45,810 bases of DNA, from assembly GCA_934292725.1 (NCBI GenBank), contig CAKQXY010000028.1:1-45810 (forward strand), read 5' to 3'. Source of the stretch: an uncultured Lachnospiraceae bacterium (GTDB lineage: Bacteria > Bacillota > Clostridia > Lachnospirales > Lachnospiraceae). The stretch's first letter is position 1; the number at the start of each line of letters is the position of its first letter. A program made the position numbers and the translations under genes. The notes beneath the pieces are model-generated. The model was not told the DNA's origin. It saw nothing but the letters and a program-made list of their open reading frames with translations, and did not search any database. This document shows, piece by piece, positions 17,051-25,275 of this stretch.

Positions 17051-17896
17051 TTATAGTGGCAGCATTATAGGCTTGCGGTTATGAAATACTGTGTAGTAGC
17101 GGATACCGCATGATTCTAAAAGCGCAGGAACCTTATCAAAAGCATACGCCGTGTGCTCAGGCTTGTGACCATCAGAGCCGATAGTAAGAATCTCACCGCC
17201 AAGCTCATGATAGCGCTTTAACACATAATTTTCTGGATTTGGAACGCCAAGTCCATATTTAAAGCCAGCCGTATTGCATTCAATTCCCTTTCCATTTTGA
17301 ATCAAAAGCTTCAAAATCTCATCAATGATATCCTTATAATCAAGAATCGAATAATTCTCGCGCTGATTAGGCGCATAGCGCACAATATAATCAATATGAC
17401 CATATACATCAAAGCAGTCAAGCTTGCGGATATTGGCAAGAGTAGCCTCATAATATTCCATAATGCCTTGCTGCTTTGTTTTGCCCTCCCAGTACTGTGG
17501 ATAATAAGGGTCAATTCCATTTACCACATGCGTAGACCCAATAATAAAATCCCATGCACAAACCTCAGCAAAATCCTCAATACTGTGGTGATAATCAGTG
17601 CGAAGACCAAGCTCCACGCCAATTGAGATGCGGGCACGGTCAGCATACTCAGGAATCAGACCAAGAATCGCCTCATAATAAGCAAAAGGGTTAATACGAA
17701 ACAGACGAGACTCAGCATTCGTACTTTCAGATGTATTCACATCAGCCTCCTCCATCGCAGTGTAGCCAATATCCTCGTGATCAGTAATACAAATCTCAGT
17801 AATCCCCTTATTAATAAGAGCCTCAATTTGCTCCCTAGCAGGCGTATCCGAGTCAGTAGAAAAAGATGTATGAACATGAAAATCAGATTTAATCAT
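17051..17896 (-). CDS. hisJ: PHP-domain histidinol-phosphatase (HisJ family)
   Basis: A 281-residue metal-dependent phosphoesterase. The PHP motifs occur in order: DFHVHTSFSTDS (I), ITDHED (II), GSTHVV, GHIDY (III) and GSDGH (IV). The family dephosphorylates histidinol phosphate in histidine synthesis. However, no other his gene is nearby, and PHP proteins also act on other phosphates, so the substrate is inferred from family resemblance. AAAGGAG is 8 bases upstream of the ATG on the minus strand. A perfect-arm hairpin lies in its leader (17920-17946). Confidence 0.82.
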   Translation of the reverse strand: MIKSDFHVHTSFSTDSDTPAREQIEALINKGITEICITDHEDIGYTAMEEADVNTSESTNAESRLFRINPFAYYEAILGLIPEYADRARISIGVELGLRTDYHHSIEDFAEVCAWDFIIGSTHVVNGIDPYYPQYWEGKTKQQGIMEYYEATLANIRKLDCFDVYGHIDYIVRYAPNQRENYSILDYKDIIDEILKLLIQNGKGIECNTAGFKYGLGVPNPENYVLKRYHELGGEILTIGSDGHKPEHTAYAFDKVPALLESCGIRYYTVFHNRKPIMLPL

Positions 17897-17919
17897 AGTA
17901 AGTGCTCCTTTAATTTTGC

Positions 17920-17946
17920 GCCTGACAACACAAAAAGTTGGCAGGC
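17920..17946 (-). other. Hairpin in the hisJ leader
   Basis: Arms GCCTGACAAC and GTTGGCAGGC (one G-T pair) with a 7-base loop lie 24 bases upstream of the hisJ start codon. No T run follows on either strand. It could be a regulatory stem or a protein-binding site; nothing in the sequence decides between them. Confidence 0.4.
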
Positions 17947-18036
17947 TGATATTTTTATCCCCTAAAAAGAATACGCTGTCTACATATAAAAGTCAATCCA
18001 AATTCATTGTAATTTAAATTAGCAGTGAGTCAGCCG

Positions 18037-18223
18037 GTGCAATTGCTGGTAAGCCAATATTTACAGCATAGCCCTAAGGTGAATGGATTTCACGAGCCGG
18101 ACACTTGGAGCAGGTCTTTCAAAGTAATGTTTGATAATAAAGAATGTAAAAGGAACCTGCGGAGTTTGGTCCGGCGACGAAACCATTACACCGCAGGTCT
18201 TTCATAAACCTACCGGGTAGCAC
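18037..18223 (+). repeat. Structured palindromic repeat, copy R4
   Basis: The layout is the same as R2: CACGAGCCGGACACTTGGAGCAGGT on the left (given here as two conserved parts, CACGAG and CCGGACACTTGGAGCAGGT) and ACCTGCGGAGTTTGG, TCCGGCGACGAAACC on the right. Its outer arms GTGC/CTGGTA and TACCGG/GCAC are partly paired. The left flank TAAGCCAATATT matches the inverted ATTGGCTTA flank of R1 and R6. It fills most of the 490-bp gap between divergent hisJ and gap. Short open frames inside it are chance. Confidence 0.83.
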
Positions 18224-18279
18224 TTATAAGCCAAAAACCAACTAATTTAAAAAAAAACAAGAAAAAGAAAGAAAAACAC

Positions 18280-18308
18280 TTGATATATTTGTCGGGATAA
18301 GGTAAAAT
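18280..18308 (+). promoter_or_regulatory. Sigma-A promoter of gap
   Basis: -35 TTGATA (18280-18285), 17-bp spacer, -10 TAAAAT (18303-18308). An A-rich stretch (18246-18278) just upstream could act as an UP element. The leader to the gap start is about 75 nt. Confidence 0.78.
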
Positions 18309-18388
18309 ATCAGTAATTGATTATATTTTAACAAAGCAATTATGCGATAATATAATCTAATAAATTTCTTTAGGAGGAATTAAAAATC

Positions 18389-19405
18389 ATGGCAGTAAAA
18401 GTTGCAATTAATGGTTTTGGCCGTATTGGCCGTCTTGCTTTCAGACAGATGTTCAACGCTGAAGGTTATGAGGTAGTAGCAATCAACGATTTAACAAGCC
18501 CGGCTATGCTGGCTCACCTGTTAAAGTATGATACAGCACAGGGAAAGTATCAGTACGCTGATTCTGTAGTAGCAGGAGACGATTACATCGAAGTTTGCGG
18601 AAAGAAGATCACTATCTACAAGATGGCAAACGCAGCTGAGCTTCCGTGGGGAGAGATCGGTGTAGATGTAGTTCTTGAGTGTACTGGATTCTATACTTCC
18701 AAGGCTAAGGCACAGGCTCATATCGACGCTGGTGCAAAGAAGGTTGTTATCTCCGCTCCGGCTGGAAACGATCTGAAGACTATCGTTTACTCTGTAAATG
18801 AGAAGACTCTGACCGCTGAGGATAACATCATCTCCGCAGCTTCCTGTACAACAAACTGCTTAGCACCAATGGCTAAGGCTCTGAACGATTACGCTCCAAT
18901 CCAGAGCGGTATCATGTCCACCATCCATGCTTACACCGGAGATCAGATGATCCTCGATGGACCGCACAGAAAGGGTGACTTAAGAAGAGCACGTGCTGGT
19001 GCAGCTAACATCGTTCCAAACTCTACTGGTGCAGCTAAGGCAATCGGCCTGGTTATCCCAGAGTTAAACGGCAAGCTGATCGGTTCCGCACAGCGTGTTC
19101 CGGTTCCGACAGGTTCCACCACTATCCTTGTTGCAGTTGTTAAGGGCAGCGACGTTACCGTTGAGGGTATCAACGCAGCTATGAAGGCAGCAGCTTCCGA
19201 GTCCTTCGGTTACAACACTGATCCGATCGTATCTTCCGATGTTATCGGTATGAGATTTGGTTCTCTGTTCGATGCTACCCAGACTATGGTTTCCAAGCTT
19301 GGTGATGATCTGTATCAGGTACAGGTTGTTTCTTGGTATGACAACGAGAACTCCTATACTAGCCAGATGGTTCGTACAATCAAGTACTTCGCTGAGTTAG
19401 CATAA
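18389..19405 (+). CDS. gap: Glyceraldehyde-3-phosphate dehydrogenase (NAD type)
   Basis: It oxidises glyceraldehyde-3-phosphate to 1,3-bisphosphoglycerate. The 338 residues show the Rossmann start INGFGRIGR, Asp34 in INDL (NAD rather than NADP preference), the catalytic Cys153 in SCTTNC, and His180 in STIHAYT. AGGAGGAAT precedes the ATG. Codon use is strongly biased towards C-ending codons (ATC, AAC, TTC), as expected for a highly expressed gene and unlike most neighbours. A terminator separates it from pgk, so gap can be expressed on its own. Confidence 0.98.
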   Translation: MAVKVAINGFGRIGRLAFRQMFNAEGYEVVAINDLTSPAMLAHLLKYDTAQGKYQYADSVVAGDDYIEVCGKKITIYKMANAAELPWGEIGVDVVLECTGFYTSKAKAQAHIDAGAKKVVISAPAGNDLKTIVYSVNEKTLTAEDNIISAASCTTNCLAPMAKALNDYAPIQSGIMSTIHAYTGDQMILDGPHRKGDLRRARAGAANIVPNSTGAAKAIGLVIPELNGKLIGSAQRVPVPTGSTTILVAVVKGSDVTVEGINAAMKAAASESFGYNTDPIVSSDVIGMRFGSLFDATQTMVSKLGDDLYQVQVVSWYDNENSYTSQMVRTIKYFAELA

Positions 19406-19422
19406 GTTTCGCTTAAGCGCAA

Positions 19423-19464
19423 AGACCTACGGGGTCCGGTCTGAAAGGGCCGGGCCTCTTTTTG
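19423..19464 (+). terminator. Terminator after gap
   Basis: GGTCCGG pairs with CCGGGCC (one G-T pair) over a short loop and is followed by TCTTTTT. It lies 30 bp after the gap stop. Confidence 0.8.
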
Positions 19465-19468
19465 ATCT

Positions 19469-19628
19469 TACAGTTCACACGTCACAGTAGGCTCGGATAA
19501 ATCGCATGCTTGCATAGCGATTTGACGAGTCAATGTGACGATGGGGACGCCCGTTCATGAGTAAAGAGGAGCTGTGAAACAGCGAACGCCCGTAAGGGCG
19601 CTTTACGAATGGGCGTCTGTGAACTGTA
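19469..19628. repeat. Multi-branched structured element between gap and pgk
   Basis: The outer arms TACAGTTCACA and TGTGAACTGTA are perfect and close a branched fold. The first branch is CGTCACA/TGTGACG, extended by GCTCG/CGAGT and AAATCGC/GCGATTT. The second is GACGCCCGTTC/GAATGGGCGTC. It contains GTAAAG/CTTTAC and two short hairpins, GCTGT/ACAGC and CGCCC/GGGCG. The left end TTACAGTTCAC then CGTCA is shared with the shortened repeat at 25918-25983. It lies in the pgk leader region; no known riboswitch fits. Confidence 0.7.
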
Positions 19629-19659
19629 TAAAAGTAATAATCAGAAGGGAGAAAATTCC

Positions 19660-20883
19660 ATGTTAAAGAAGACTGTTGACGATCTTAAGAACCTGCAGGG
19701 AAGAAGAGTTCTTGTTCGTTGTGATTTCAATGTACCGTTAAAGGACGGCAAGATTACTGATGATACTCGTATTAAGGCTGCACTGCCGACCATCCAGAAG
19801 CTGATCGACGGCGGCGCAAAGGTAATCCTTTGCTCTCACTTAGGCAAGGTAAAGAATGGCCCGAATGAGAAGGAGTCCTTAGCTCCAGTAGCAGAGAGAC
19901 TGTCCGAGAAGTTAGGAAAGCCTGTTGTATTCGTATCCGATTACCACGTAACTGGCGAGGCTGCAACAAAGGCTGTAGCTGAAATGAAGGATGGAGATGT
20001 AGTTCTTCTTCAGAATACCCGTTTCCGCGGTGCTGAGGAGACAAAGAACGGTGAGGAGTTCTCCAAGGAGTTAGCAGATTTAGCAGATGATTACGTATGT
20101 GACGCATTTGGTTCCGCACACAGAGCACACGCATCTGTAGCAGGCGTTACCAAGTTCATCAGCGCTAAGGGCGGCACAAACGCAGTTGGTTATCTGATGG
20201 AGAAGGAAATCGCATTCTTAGGAAATGCTGTAGAGAATCCGGTTCGTCCGTTTGTAGCAATTCTTGGTGGAGCAAAGGTAGCAGATAAGTTAAACGTTAT
20301 CTCCAACCTGCTTGAGAAGTGCGATACCTTAATCATCGGTGGTGGTATGGCATTCACCTTCTTAAAGGCTCAGGGCAAGGAAATTGGTAAGTCCTTAGTA
20401 GACGATACCAAGCTTGAGTACTGCAAGGAGATGATGGAGAAGGCAGAGAAGCTTGGCAAGAAGCTGCTTCTTCCGGTAGACAGCACTGTAGCTGACAACT
20501 TCCCGGATCCAATCGATGGACCAATCGATGTAACTGTAGTACCGTCTAATCAGATTCCGGCTGACAAGGAAGGTCTTGATATCGGAACTAAGACAGCAGA
20601 GCTTTACGCAGAGGCTGTTAAGTCCGCAAAGACTGTTGTTTGGAACGGACCGATGGGCGTATTCGAGAACCCGACTCTTGCAAAGGGTACCATTGCAGTA
20701 GCAAAGGCTCTGGCAGAGACAGATGCAATCACCATCATCGGCGGCGGAGATTCCGCAGCAGCAGTAAATCAGTTAGGATTTGCTGATAAGATGAGCCACA
20801 TTTCTACCGGCGGCGGCGCTTCCCTTGAGTACCTTGAGGGTAAGGAGCTTCCAGGCGTAGCAGCAGCTGACGATAAGGATTGA
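19660..20883 (+). CDS. pgk: Phosphoglycerate kinase
   Basis: It makes ATP from 1,3-bisphosphoglycerate. The 407 residues contain the substrate-binding RCDFNVPL, SHLGKVKNG and the Arg-rich QNTRF, and the nucleotide-domain motifs ILGGAKVADK and VWNGPMGVFE, ending with GGGDSAAAV and STGGGASLEYL. The ATG at 19660 follows AGAAGGGAG; an earlier in-frame ATG at 19609 lies inside the structured element and lacks a binding site. Codon bias is high, as in gap. tpiA follows after 42 bp. Confidence 0.98.
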   Translation: MLKKTVDDLKNLQGRRVLVRCDFNVPLKDGKITDDTRIKAALPTIQKLIDGGAKVILCSHLGKVKNGPNEKESLAPVAERLSEKLGKPVVFVSDYHVTGEAATKAVAEMKDGDVVLLQNTRFRGAEETKNGEEFSKELADLADDYVCDAFGSAHRAHASVAGVTKFISAKGGTNAVGYLMEKEIAFLGNAVENPVRPFVAILGGAKVADKLNVISNLLEKCDTLIIGGGMAFTFLKAQGKEIGKSLVDDTKLEYCKEMMEKAEKLGKKLLLPVDSTVADNFPDPIDGPIDVTVVPSNQIPADKEGLDIGTKTAELYAEAVKSAKTVVWNGPMGVFENPTLAKGTIAVAKALAETDAITIIGGGDSAAAVNQLGFADKMSHISTGGGASLEYLEGKELPGVAAADDKD

Positions 20884-20925
20884 TAACTTAAGAAAATCAA
20901 AGAAAAGAAATGTGAGGAACAAAAA

Positions 20926-21678
20926 ATGGCAAGAAAGAAGATTATTGCCGGCAATTGGAAGATGAACATGACACCTTCTCAGGCAGTAGAGCTAGTAAAC
21001 ACATTAAAGCCTTTAGTAGTAAATGATGAAGTAGATGTTGTATTCTGCGTACCGGCTATCGATTTAGTACCGGTTATGGAAGCAGCAAAGGGAACCAACA
21101 TTCAGGTTGGTGCTGAGAACATGTACTTTGAGGATAAGGGTGCATACACAGGAGAGATCGCTCCGGCTATGCTTACCGATATCGGTGTAAAGTATGTCAT
21201 CATCGGACATTCCGAGAGAAGAGAGTACTTTGCAGAGACAGATGAGACTGTAAACAAGAAGGTTTTAAAGGCTTTCGAGTACGGTCTTACACCAATCATC
21301 TGCTGTGGAGAGACTCTGACTCAGAGAGAGCAGGGTATCACCATCGACTGGATCCGTCAGCAGATCAAGATCGCTTTCCAGAACGTAACCGCAGAGCAGG
21401 CAGCAAGCGCAGTAATCGCTTACGAGCCAATCTGGGCAATCGGAACTGGTAAGGTTGCAACAACCGAGCAGGCACAGGAAGTTTGTGGCGCAATCCGCGC
21501 ATGCATCGCAGAGGTGTATGATGAGGCAACTGCAGCAGCAATCCGTATCCAGTACGGCGGCAGCGTAAGCGCAGCAAGCGCACCAGAGCTGTTCGCACAG
21601 CCGGATATCGATGGCGGTCTTGTAGGCGGCGCATCCTTAAAGCCGGATTTTGGAAAGATTGTAAATTACAACAAGTAA
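20926..21678 (+). CDS. tpiA: Triosephosphate isomerase
   Basis: It interconverts dihydroxyacetone phosphate and glyceraldehyde-3-phosphate. The 250 residues carry the catalytic Asn10 and Lys12 in GNWKMN, the electrophilic His in IIGHSERR, the catalytic Glu in AYEPIWAIGTG, and the phosphate loop YGGSVSA. Length is normal. It is probably cotranscribed with pgk. A strong GC hairpin at 21702-21731 sits between it and gpmI. Confidence 0.98.
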   Translation: MARKKIIAGNWKMNMTPSQAVELVNTLKPLVVNDEVDVVFCVPAIDLVPVMEAAKGTNIQVGAENMYFEDKGAYTGEIAPAMLTDIGVKYVIIGHSERREYFAETDETVNKKVLKAFEYGLTPIICCGETLTQREQGITIDWIRQQIKIAFQNVTAEQAASAVIAYEPIWAIGTGKVATTEQAQEVCGAIRACIAEVYDEATAAAIRIQYGGSVSAASAPELFAQPDIDGGLVGGASLKPDFGKIVNYNK

Positions 21679-21701
21679 TTAATAAGTAAATATTTCCGGC
21701 T

Positions 21702-21731
21702 CTGGCTCTGCTTTTTGTAAGGCAGAGCCAG
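21702..21731 (+). terminator. Hairpin between tpiA and gpmI
   Basis: The arms CTGGCTCTGC and GCAGAGCCAG are perfect over a 10-base loop. The T run does not follow at once (CGCTTTCTAAGG, then TTTTTT), so termination may be partial and gpmI may still receive read-through. Confidence 0.55.
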
Positions 21732-21801
21732 CGCTTTCTAAGGCTTTTTTCTAAATTCGTAAAAGCTTTTTGAAAGAGAATGCCGGTACGAAAGGAATAT
21801 T

Positions 21802-23349
21802 ATGAGCAAGAAGAAACCAACCGTATTAATGATTCTTGACGGCTATGGCCTGAATGACAAAGTAGAAGGCAATGCTGTAAAGCAGGCAAATACACCTGTT
21901 ATGGATGAGCTGATGGCAAACTGCCCATTCGTAGAGGGCCAGGCAAGTGGAATGGCAGTAGGTCTTCCAGAAGGCCAGATGGGTAACTCCGAGGTAGGCC
22001 ATTTAAATATGGGTGCAGGCCGTATCGTATATCAGGAGCTGACCCGCATCACCAAGTCCATTCAGGACGGAGATTTCTTTGAAAACGAGGCATTCATCGC
22101 AGCAGCAAAGAACTGCAAGGAGAATGGTTCCGCACTTCATCTGATGGGTCTTGTATCAGATGGCGGTGTTCACAGCCACATCACCCACATCTACGGTCTG
22201 CTTGAGTTTGCAAAGCGTCAGGGCTTAGACAAGGTATTCATTCACTGCTTCTTAGACGGCCGTGACACACCGCCGGCATCAGGCAAGGAATATGTAACTG
22301 CACTTATGGACAAGTGCGAAGAGCTTGGCGTAGGTCAGGTAGCATCCGTTATGGGTCGTTACTACGCAATGGATAGAGATAACCGTTGGGATCGTGTCGA
22401 GAAGGCTTACCGTGCACTTCGTTTCGGCGAGGGCAAGCAGGCAAAGTGCGGCGCATGCGCAATTCAGGCATCCTACGATGAGGGTGTTACAGACGAGTTC
22501 GTTGTACCGACAGTAGTAGCAAAAGACGGCGAGGCAGTAGGCAAGATTCAGGATAAGGATTCCGTAATCTTCTTCAACTTCCGCCCAGACCGTGCAAGAG
22601 AGATGACACACGTATTCTGCGACAACGAGTTTACAGGATTTGATCGCGGACCGGCAAGACCAGACGTAACCTACGTTTGCTTCACCGATTACGATACAAC
22701 AATCCCGAACAAGCTTGTAGCATTCAACAAGGAAGAAATCACCCATACCTTCGGTGAGTTTTTAGCAGAGAATGGCTTAAAGCAGGCAAGAATCGCAGAG
22801 ACAGAGAAGTATGCACATGTTACCTTCTTCTTCAATGGCGGTGTAGAGCAGCCAAACGAGGGCGAGGATCGCATCCTTGTAAAGTCCCCGAAGGTTGCAA
22901 CATACGATTTACAGCCAGAGATGAGCGCATATCAGGTATGCGATAAGCTTGTAGAGGCAATCAAGTCAGAGAAATATGACGTGATCATCATCAACTTCGC
23001 AAACCCAGATATGGTAGGTCATACTGGTGTACAGGCTGCAGCAATCAAGGCAGTAGAGACAGTAGACGAGTGCGTAGGAAAGGCAGTAGCAGCAATCAAG
23101 GAAGTAAACGGACAGCTCTTCATCTGTGCAGACCACGGAAACGCAGAGCAGTTAATCGACTATGAGACAGGCGAGCCATTCACCGCTCATACAACAAACC
23201 CAGTACCGTTCATCCTGGTAAATGCAGATCCAGAGTATACCTTACGCGAAGGCGGCTGCTTAGCAGATATCGCACCGACACTGATCGAGCTGATGGGAAT
23301 GACCAAGCCGAAGGAAATGACAGGAAAGAGCTTGTTAATCAAGAAGTAA
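21802..23349 (+). CDS. gpmI: 2,3-bisphosphoglycerate-independent phosphoglycerate mutase
   Basis: It moves the phosphate from the 3- to the 2-position of glycerate in lower glycolysis. The 515 residues are of alkaline-phosphatase-superfamily type: LMILDGYG at the N-terminus, the phosphoserine Ser63 in GNSEVGHLNMG, FLDGRDTPP, FNFRPDRARE, and the late metal-binding NFANPDMVGHTG and CADHGNAEQ. Two manganese ions are usual in this family. It closes the glycolytic run gap-pgk-tpiA-gpmI; enolase and pyruvate kinase are not here. Confidence 0.97.
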   Translation: MSKKKPTVLMILDGYGLNDKVEGNAVKQANTPVMDELMANCPFVEGQASGMAVGLPEGQMGNSEVGHLNMGAGRIVYQELTRITKSIQDGDFFENEAFIAAAKNCKENGSALHLMGLVSDGGVHSHITHIYGLLEFAKRQGLDKVFIHCFLDGRDTPPASGKEYVTALMDKCEELGVGQVASVMGRYYAMDRDNRWDRVEKAYRALRFGEGKQAKCGACAIQASYDEGVTDEFVVPTVVAKDGEAVGKIQDKDSVIFFNFRPDRAREMTHVFCDNEFTGFDRGPARPDVTYVCFTDYDTTIPNKLVAFNKEEITHTFGEFLAENGLKQARIAETEKYAHVTFFFNGGVEQPNEGEDRILVKSPKVATYDLQPEMSAYQVCDKLVEAIKSEKYDVIIINFANPDMVGHTGVQAAAIKAVETVDECVGKAVAAIKEVNGQLFICADHGNAEQLIDYETGEPFTAHTTNPVPFILVNADPEYTLREGGCLADIAPTLIELMGMTKPKEMTGKSLLIKK

Positions 23350-23354
23350 TTCTA

Positions 23355-23500
23355 TTTATAAGGCCCTTCTGTGCAATGGTTTCGTCGACGGACCAAACTC
23401 CGCAGGTTCCTTTTACGTATCTTTTTATTATACATTACATTGAAAGACCTGCTCCAAGTGTCCGTCTCGTGAAATCCATTCACCTCAGGGCCTTCATAAA
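23355..23500 (-). repeat. Structured palindromic repeat, copy R5
   Basis: Outer arms TTTATAAGGCCC and GGGCCTTCATAAA pair with one bulged C; R1 and R2 have AAGCCC/GGGCTT here. The inner stem GACGGAC/GTCCGTC differs from R1 (GCCGGAC/GTCCGGC) by a clean swap of one C-G pair for an A-T pair. CCAAACTCCGCAGGTTCC, GACCTGCTCCAAGTGTCC and CTCGTGAAA are the same as in R1. It begins 6 bp after the gpmI stop. Confidence 0.87.
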
Positions 23501-23515
23501 ATGGTTTTGTAATAC

Positions 23516-23548
23516 AAAAAAAAGACCTCCGTCAGGAGGTCTTTTTTT
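23516..23548. terminator. Bidirectional terminator between gpmI and cstA
   Basis: AGACCTCC and GGAGGTCT with a GTCA loop have A and T runs on either side, so it can terminate both converging genes. Confidence 0.92.
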
Positions 23549-23568
23549 AAACAACATACACGAAGCAA

Positions 23569-25275
23569 TTACGCCTTCTTCTTGAACAGTGTCTGGCAGC
23601 CTTCTTTTGCAAGAACGAGTGACAGAAGAACAAGTAAGCTTCCGATTATTGCACGGATCCAGCTCCACATATCGACTGCGTTTGTGACATTTGCGTAGAT
23701 GGTCTGAAGAAGTGAGATTACTGTTACGATAAGCATAAATGCCATTGGGATGATGAGCATCTTATTGTTTTTGCCGACTTTACCAAGCCATGCAGCTACA
23801 GCTAAAAGACCAAGTGCAGCGAGCAGCTGGTTGGATGCACCAAACAATGCCCAGATCTTTGCATAACCTGTCATACCAAGTGCAATGCCAAGAACTACTG
23901 TAATAATTGTAGCAAAATATGGATCTGTTAAAACTCTCTTAACGCCTGTAGCGTCCTTGTATGTTTCGCCAGGTGCTAACCAGAACTCCTGGAACATATA
24001 TCTTGCAAGACGAGTTGCAGTATCAAGTGAAGTCAGACAGAATGCAGAAACAGCAAGGATTAACAGTGAGTAGATTACACTCTCAGCACCAGCTAAAAAT
24101 GGAATCTTTGCGCACATACGTGAGATACCAGTAGCAAATACAGCGGTAGGAGTTACGATTCCGCCTGGAACATACTCACTCCAGATATAACCAACAGCAC
24201 ATACAGAAATGATTGCAAGTACACACTCAATTAACATGCCGCCGTATGCAATCGGAAGAGCATCCTTTTCCTTATCCAGCTGCTTAGAAGTAGTACCAGA
24301 AGCAACTAATGAATGGAAACCAGAGATTGCACCACATGCAATAGTAACGAACAGTGCCGGGAACATAGTTCCAAGAGAAACACCAGAACCAACAGTACCT
24401 TTATCAACGAAGCTAGTAAATGCCGGAATATCAATTGTCGGATGAGCACCGAAAATTCCAACAATAGCAACGATCATCATGCCGTAAAGTAAGAAAGAGC
24501 TTAAATAATCTCTTGGCTGAAGTAAAATCCATACAGGTGTAACAGATGCGATAGCAATATAGATACCAACAATGATCATCCATGTATCACCACTTAAATA
24601 AAGCGGATGCCAGTTCAGACCAATTGCCATACAGGCAATAATAACAGCAACACCGATTACAGTAGCGATTGCGATATGTACATTCTTTCTATAAACAAAG
24701 AAACCAAAAGCAATAGCAACTACGATAAACAGAATAGAAATCATAGCAGTAGAAGCATTTGCAGAGCTTGCTGCAACATCAACTGCACCATCAGCGGTGT
24801 AGGTAGCCTTAAAAGTATTTGCAACGATAGAAGCAAATGCAGCTACAACAAGAATAAGTGTCAGATAAGCAAATGTTAAGAAAAGTCTCTTTGCACGCTT
24901 GCCAATAGAAGTTTCGATGATCTCACCGATTGACTGGCCCTTATTTCTTAAAGATGCAAACAATGCACCAAAGTCATGAGTAGCACCGAAGAAGATACCG
25001 CCGATTAAAACCCACAGCATAACAGGAACCCAACCAAAAACAGCGGCCTGAATAGGTCCGTTTATAGGTCCTGCACCAGCGATAGATGAAAAGTGATGTC
25101 CCATAAGGACAGGAGCCTTAGCCGGAACATAATCCTGGCCATCCTCCATTGTGTGAGCAGGAGTCTCTTCCTTATTCTCACCAAGTCCCCACTGCTTTGC
25201 CAGCCATCCGCCATAGAAGATGTAACCGGCAACTAAAATGGCAACGCCTACTACGAGAAGTACAACTGCGTTCAT
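23569..25275 (-). CDS. cstA: CstA-family carbon starvation / peptide or pyruvate transporter
   Basis: A 568-residue polytopic membrane protein. CstA and its relative BtsT/YjiY import peptides or pyruvate when carbon is short. The N-terminal signature region is clear: GHHFSSIAGAGPINGP, then GATHDFGAL and the later RDYLSSFLLYG and SGTTSKQL. Hydrophobic segments run nearly throughout. It is shorter than the E. coli protein (about 700), as is common in Firmicutes. AGGAGG precedes the ATG, and its start codon overlaps the stop of the upstream gene (ATGA), so the two are translationally coupled. Confidence 0.93.
   Translation of the reverse strand: MNAVVLLVVGVAILVAGYIFYGGWLAKQWGLGENKEETPAHTMEDGQDYVPAKAPVLMGHHFSSIAGAGPINGPIQAAVFGWVPVMLWVLIGGIFFGATHDFGALFASLRNKGQSIGEIIETSIGKRAKRLFLTFAYLTLILVVAAFASIVANTFKATYTADGAVDVAASSANASTAMISILFIVVAIAFGFFVYRKNVHIAIATVIGVAVIIACMAIGLNWHPLYLSGDTWMIIVGIYIAIASVTPVWILLQPRDYLSSFLLYGMMIVAIVGIFGAHPTIDIPAFTSFVDKGTVGSGVSLGTMFPALFVTIACGAISGFHSLVASGTTSKQLDKEKDALPIAYGGMLIECVLAIISVCAVGYIWSEYVPGGIVTPTAVFATGISRMCAKIPFLAGAESVIYSLLILAVSAFCLTSLDTATRLARYMFQEFWLAPGETYKDATGVKRVLTDPYFATIITVVLGIALGMTGYAKIWALFGASNQLLAALGLLAVAAWLGKVGKNNKMLIIPMAFMLIVTVISLLQTIYANVTNAVDMWSWIRAIIGSLLVLLSLVLAKEGCQTLFKKKA

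Noticed and set aside
18025..18207. Short open reading frame of about 60 codons between hisJ and gap
   Set aside because: It lies entirely in repeat copy R4, has no ribosome binding site and follows the palindrome, not a protein pattern.
18037..18223. Hammerhead ribozyme, suggested by GACGAAAC in the palindromic repeats
   Set aside because: The required CTGANGA core segment is absent from all copies.
4518..23500. CRISPR-like array made from the repeated palindromes
   Set aside because: Copies are kilobases apart, much longer than CRISPR repeats, and no cas gene is present.
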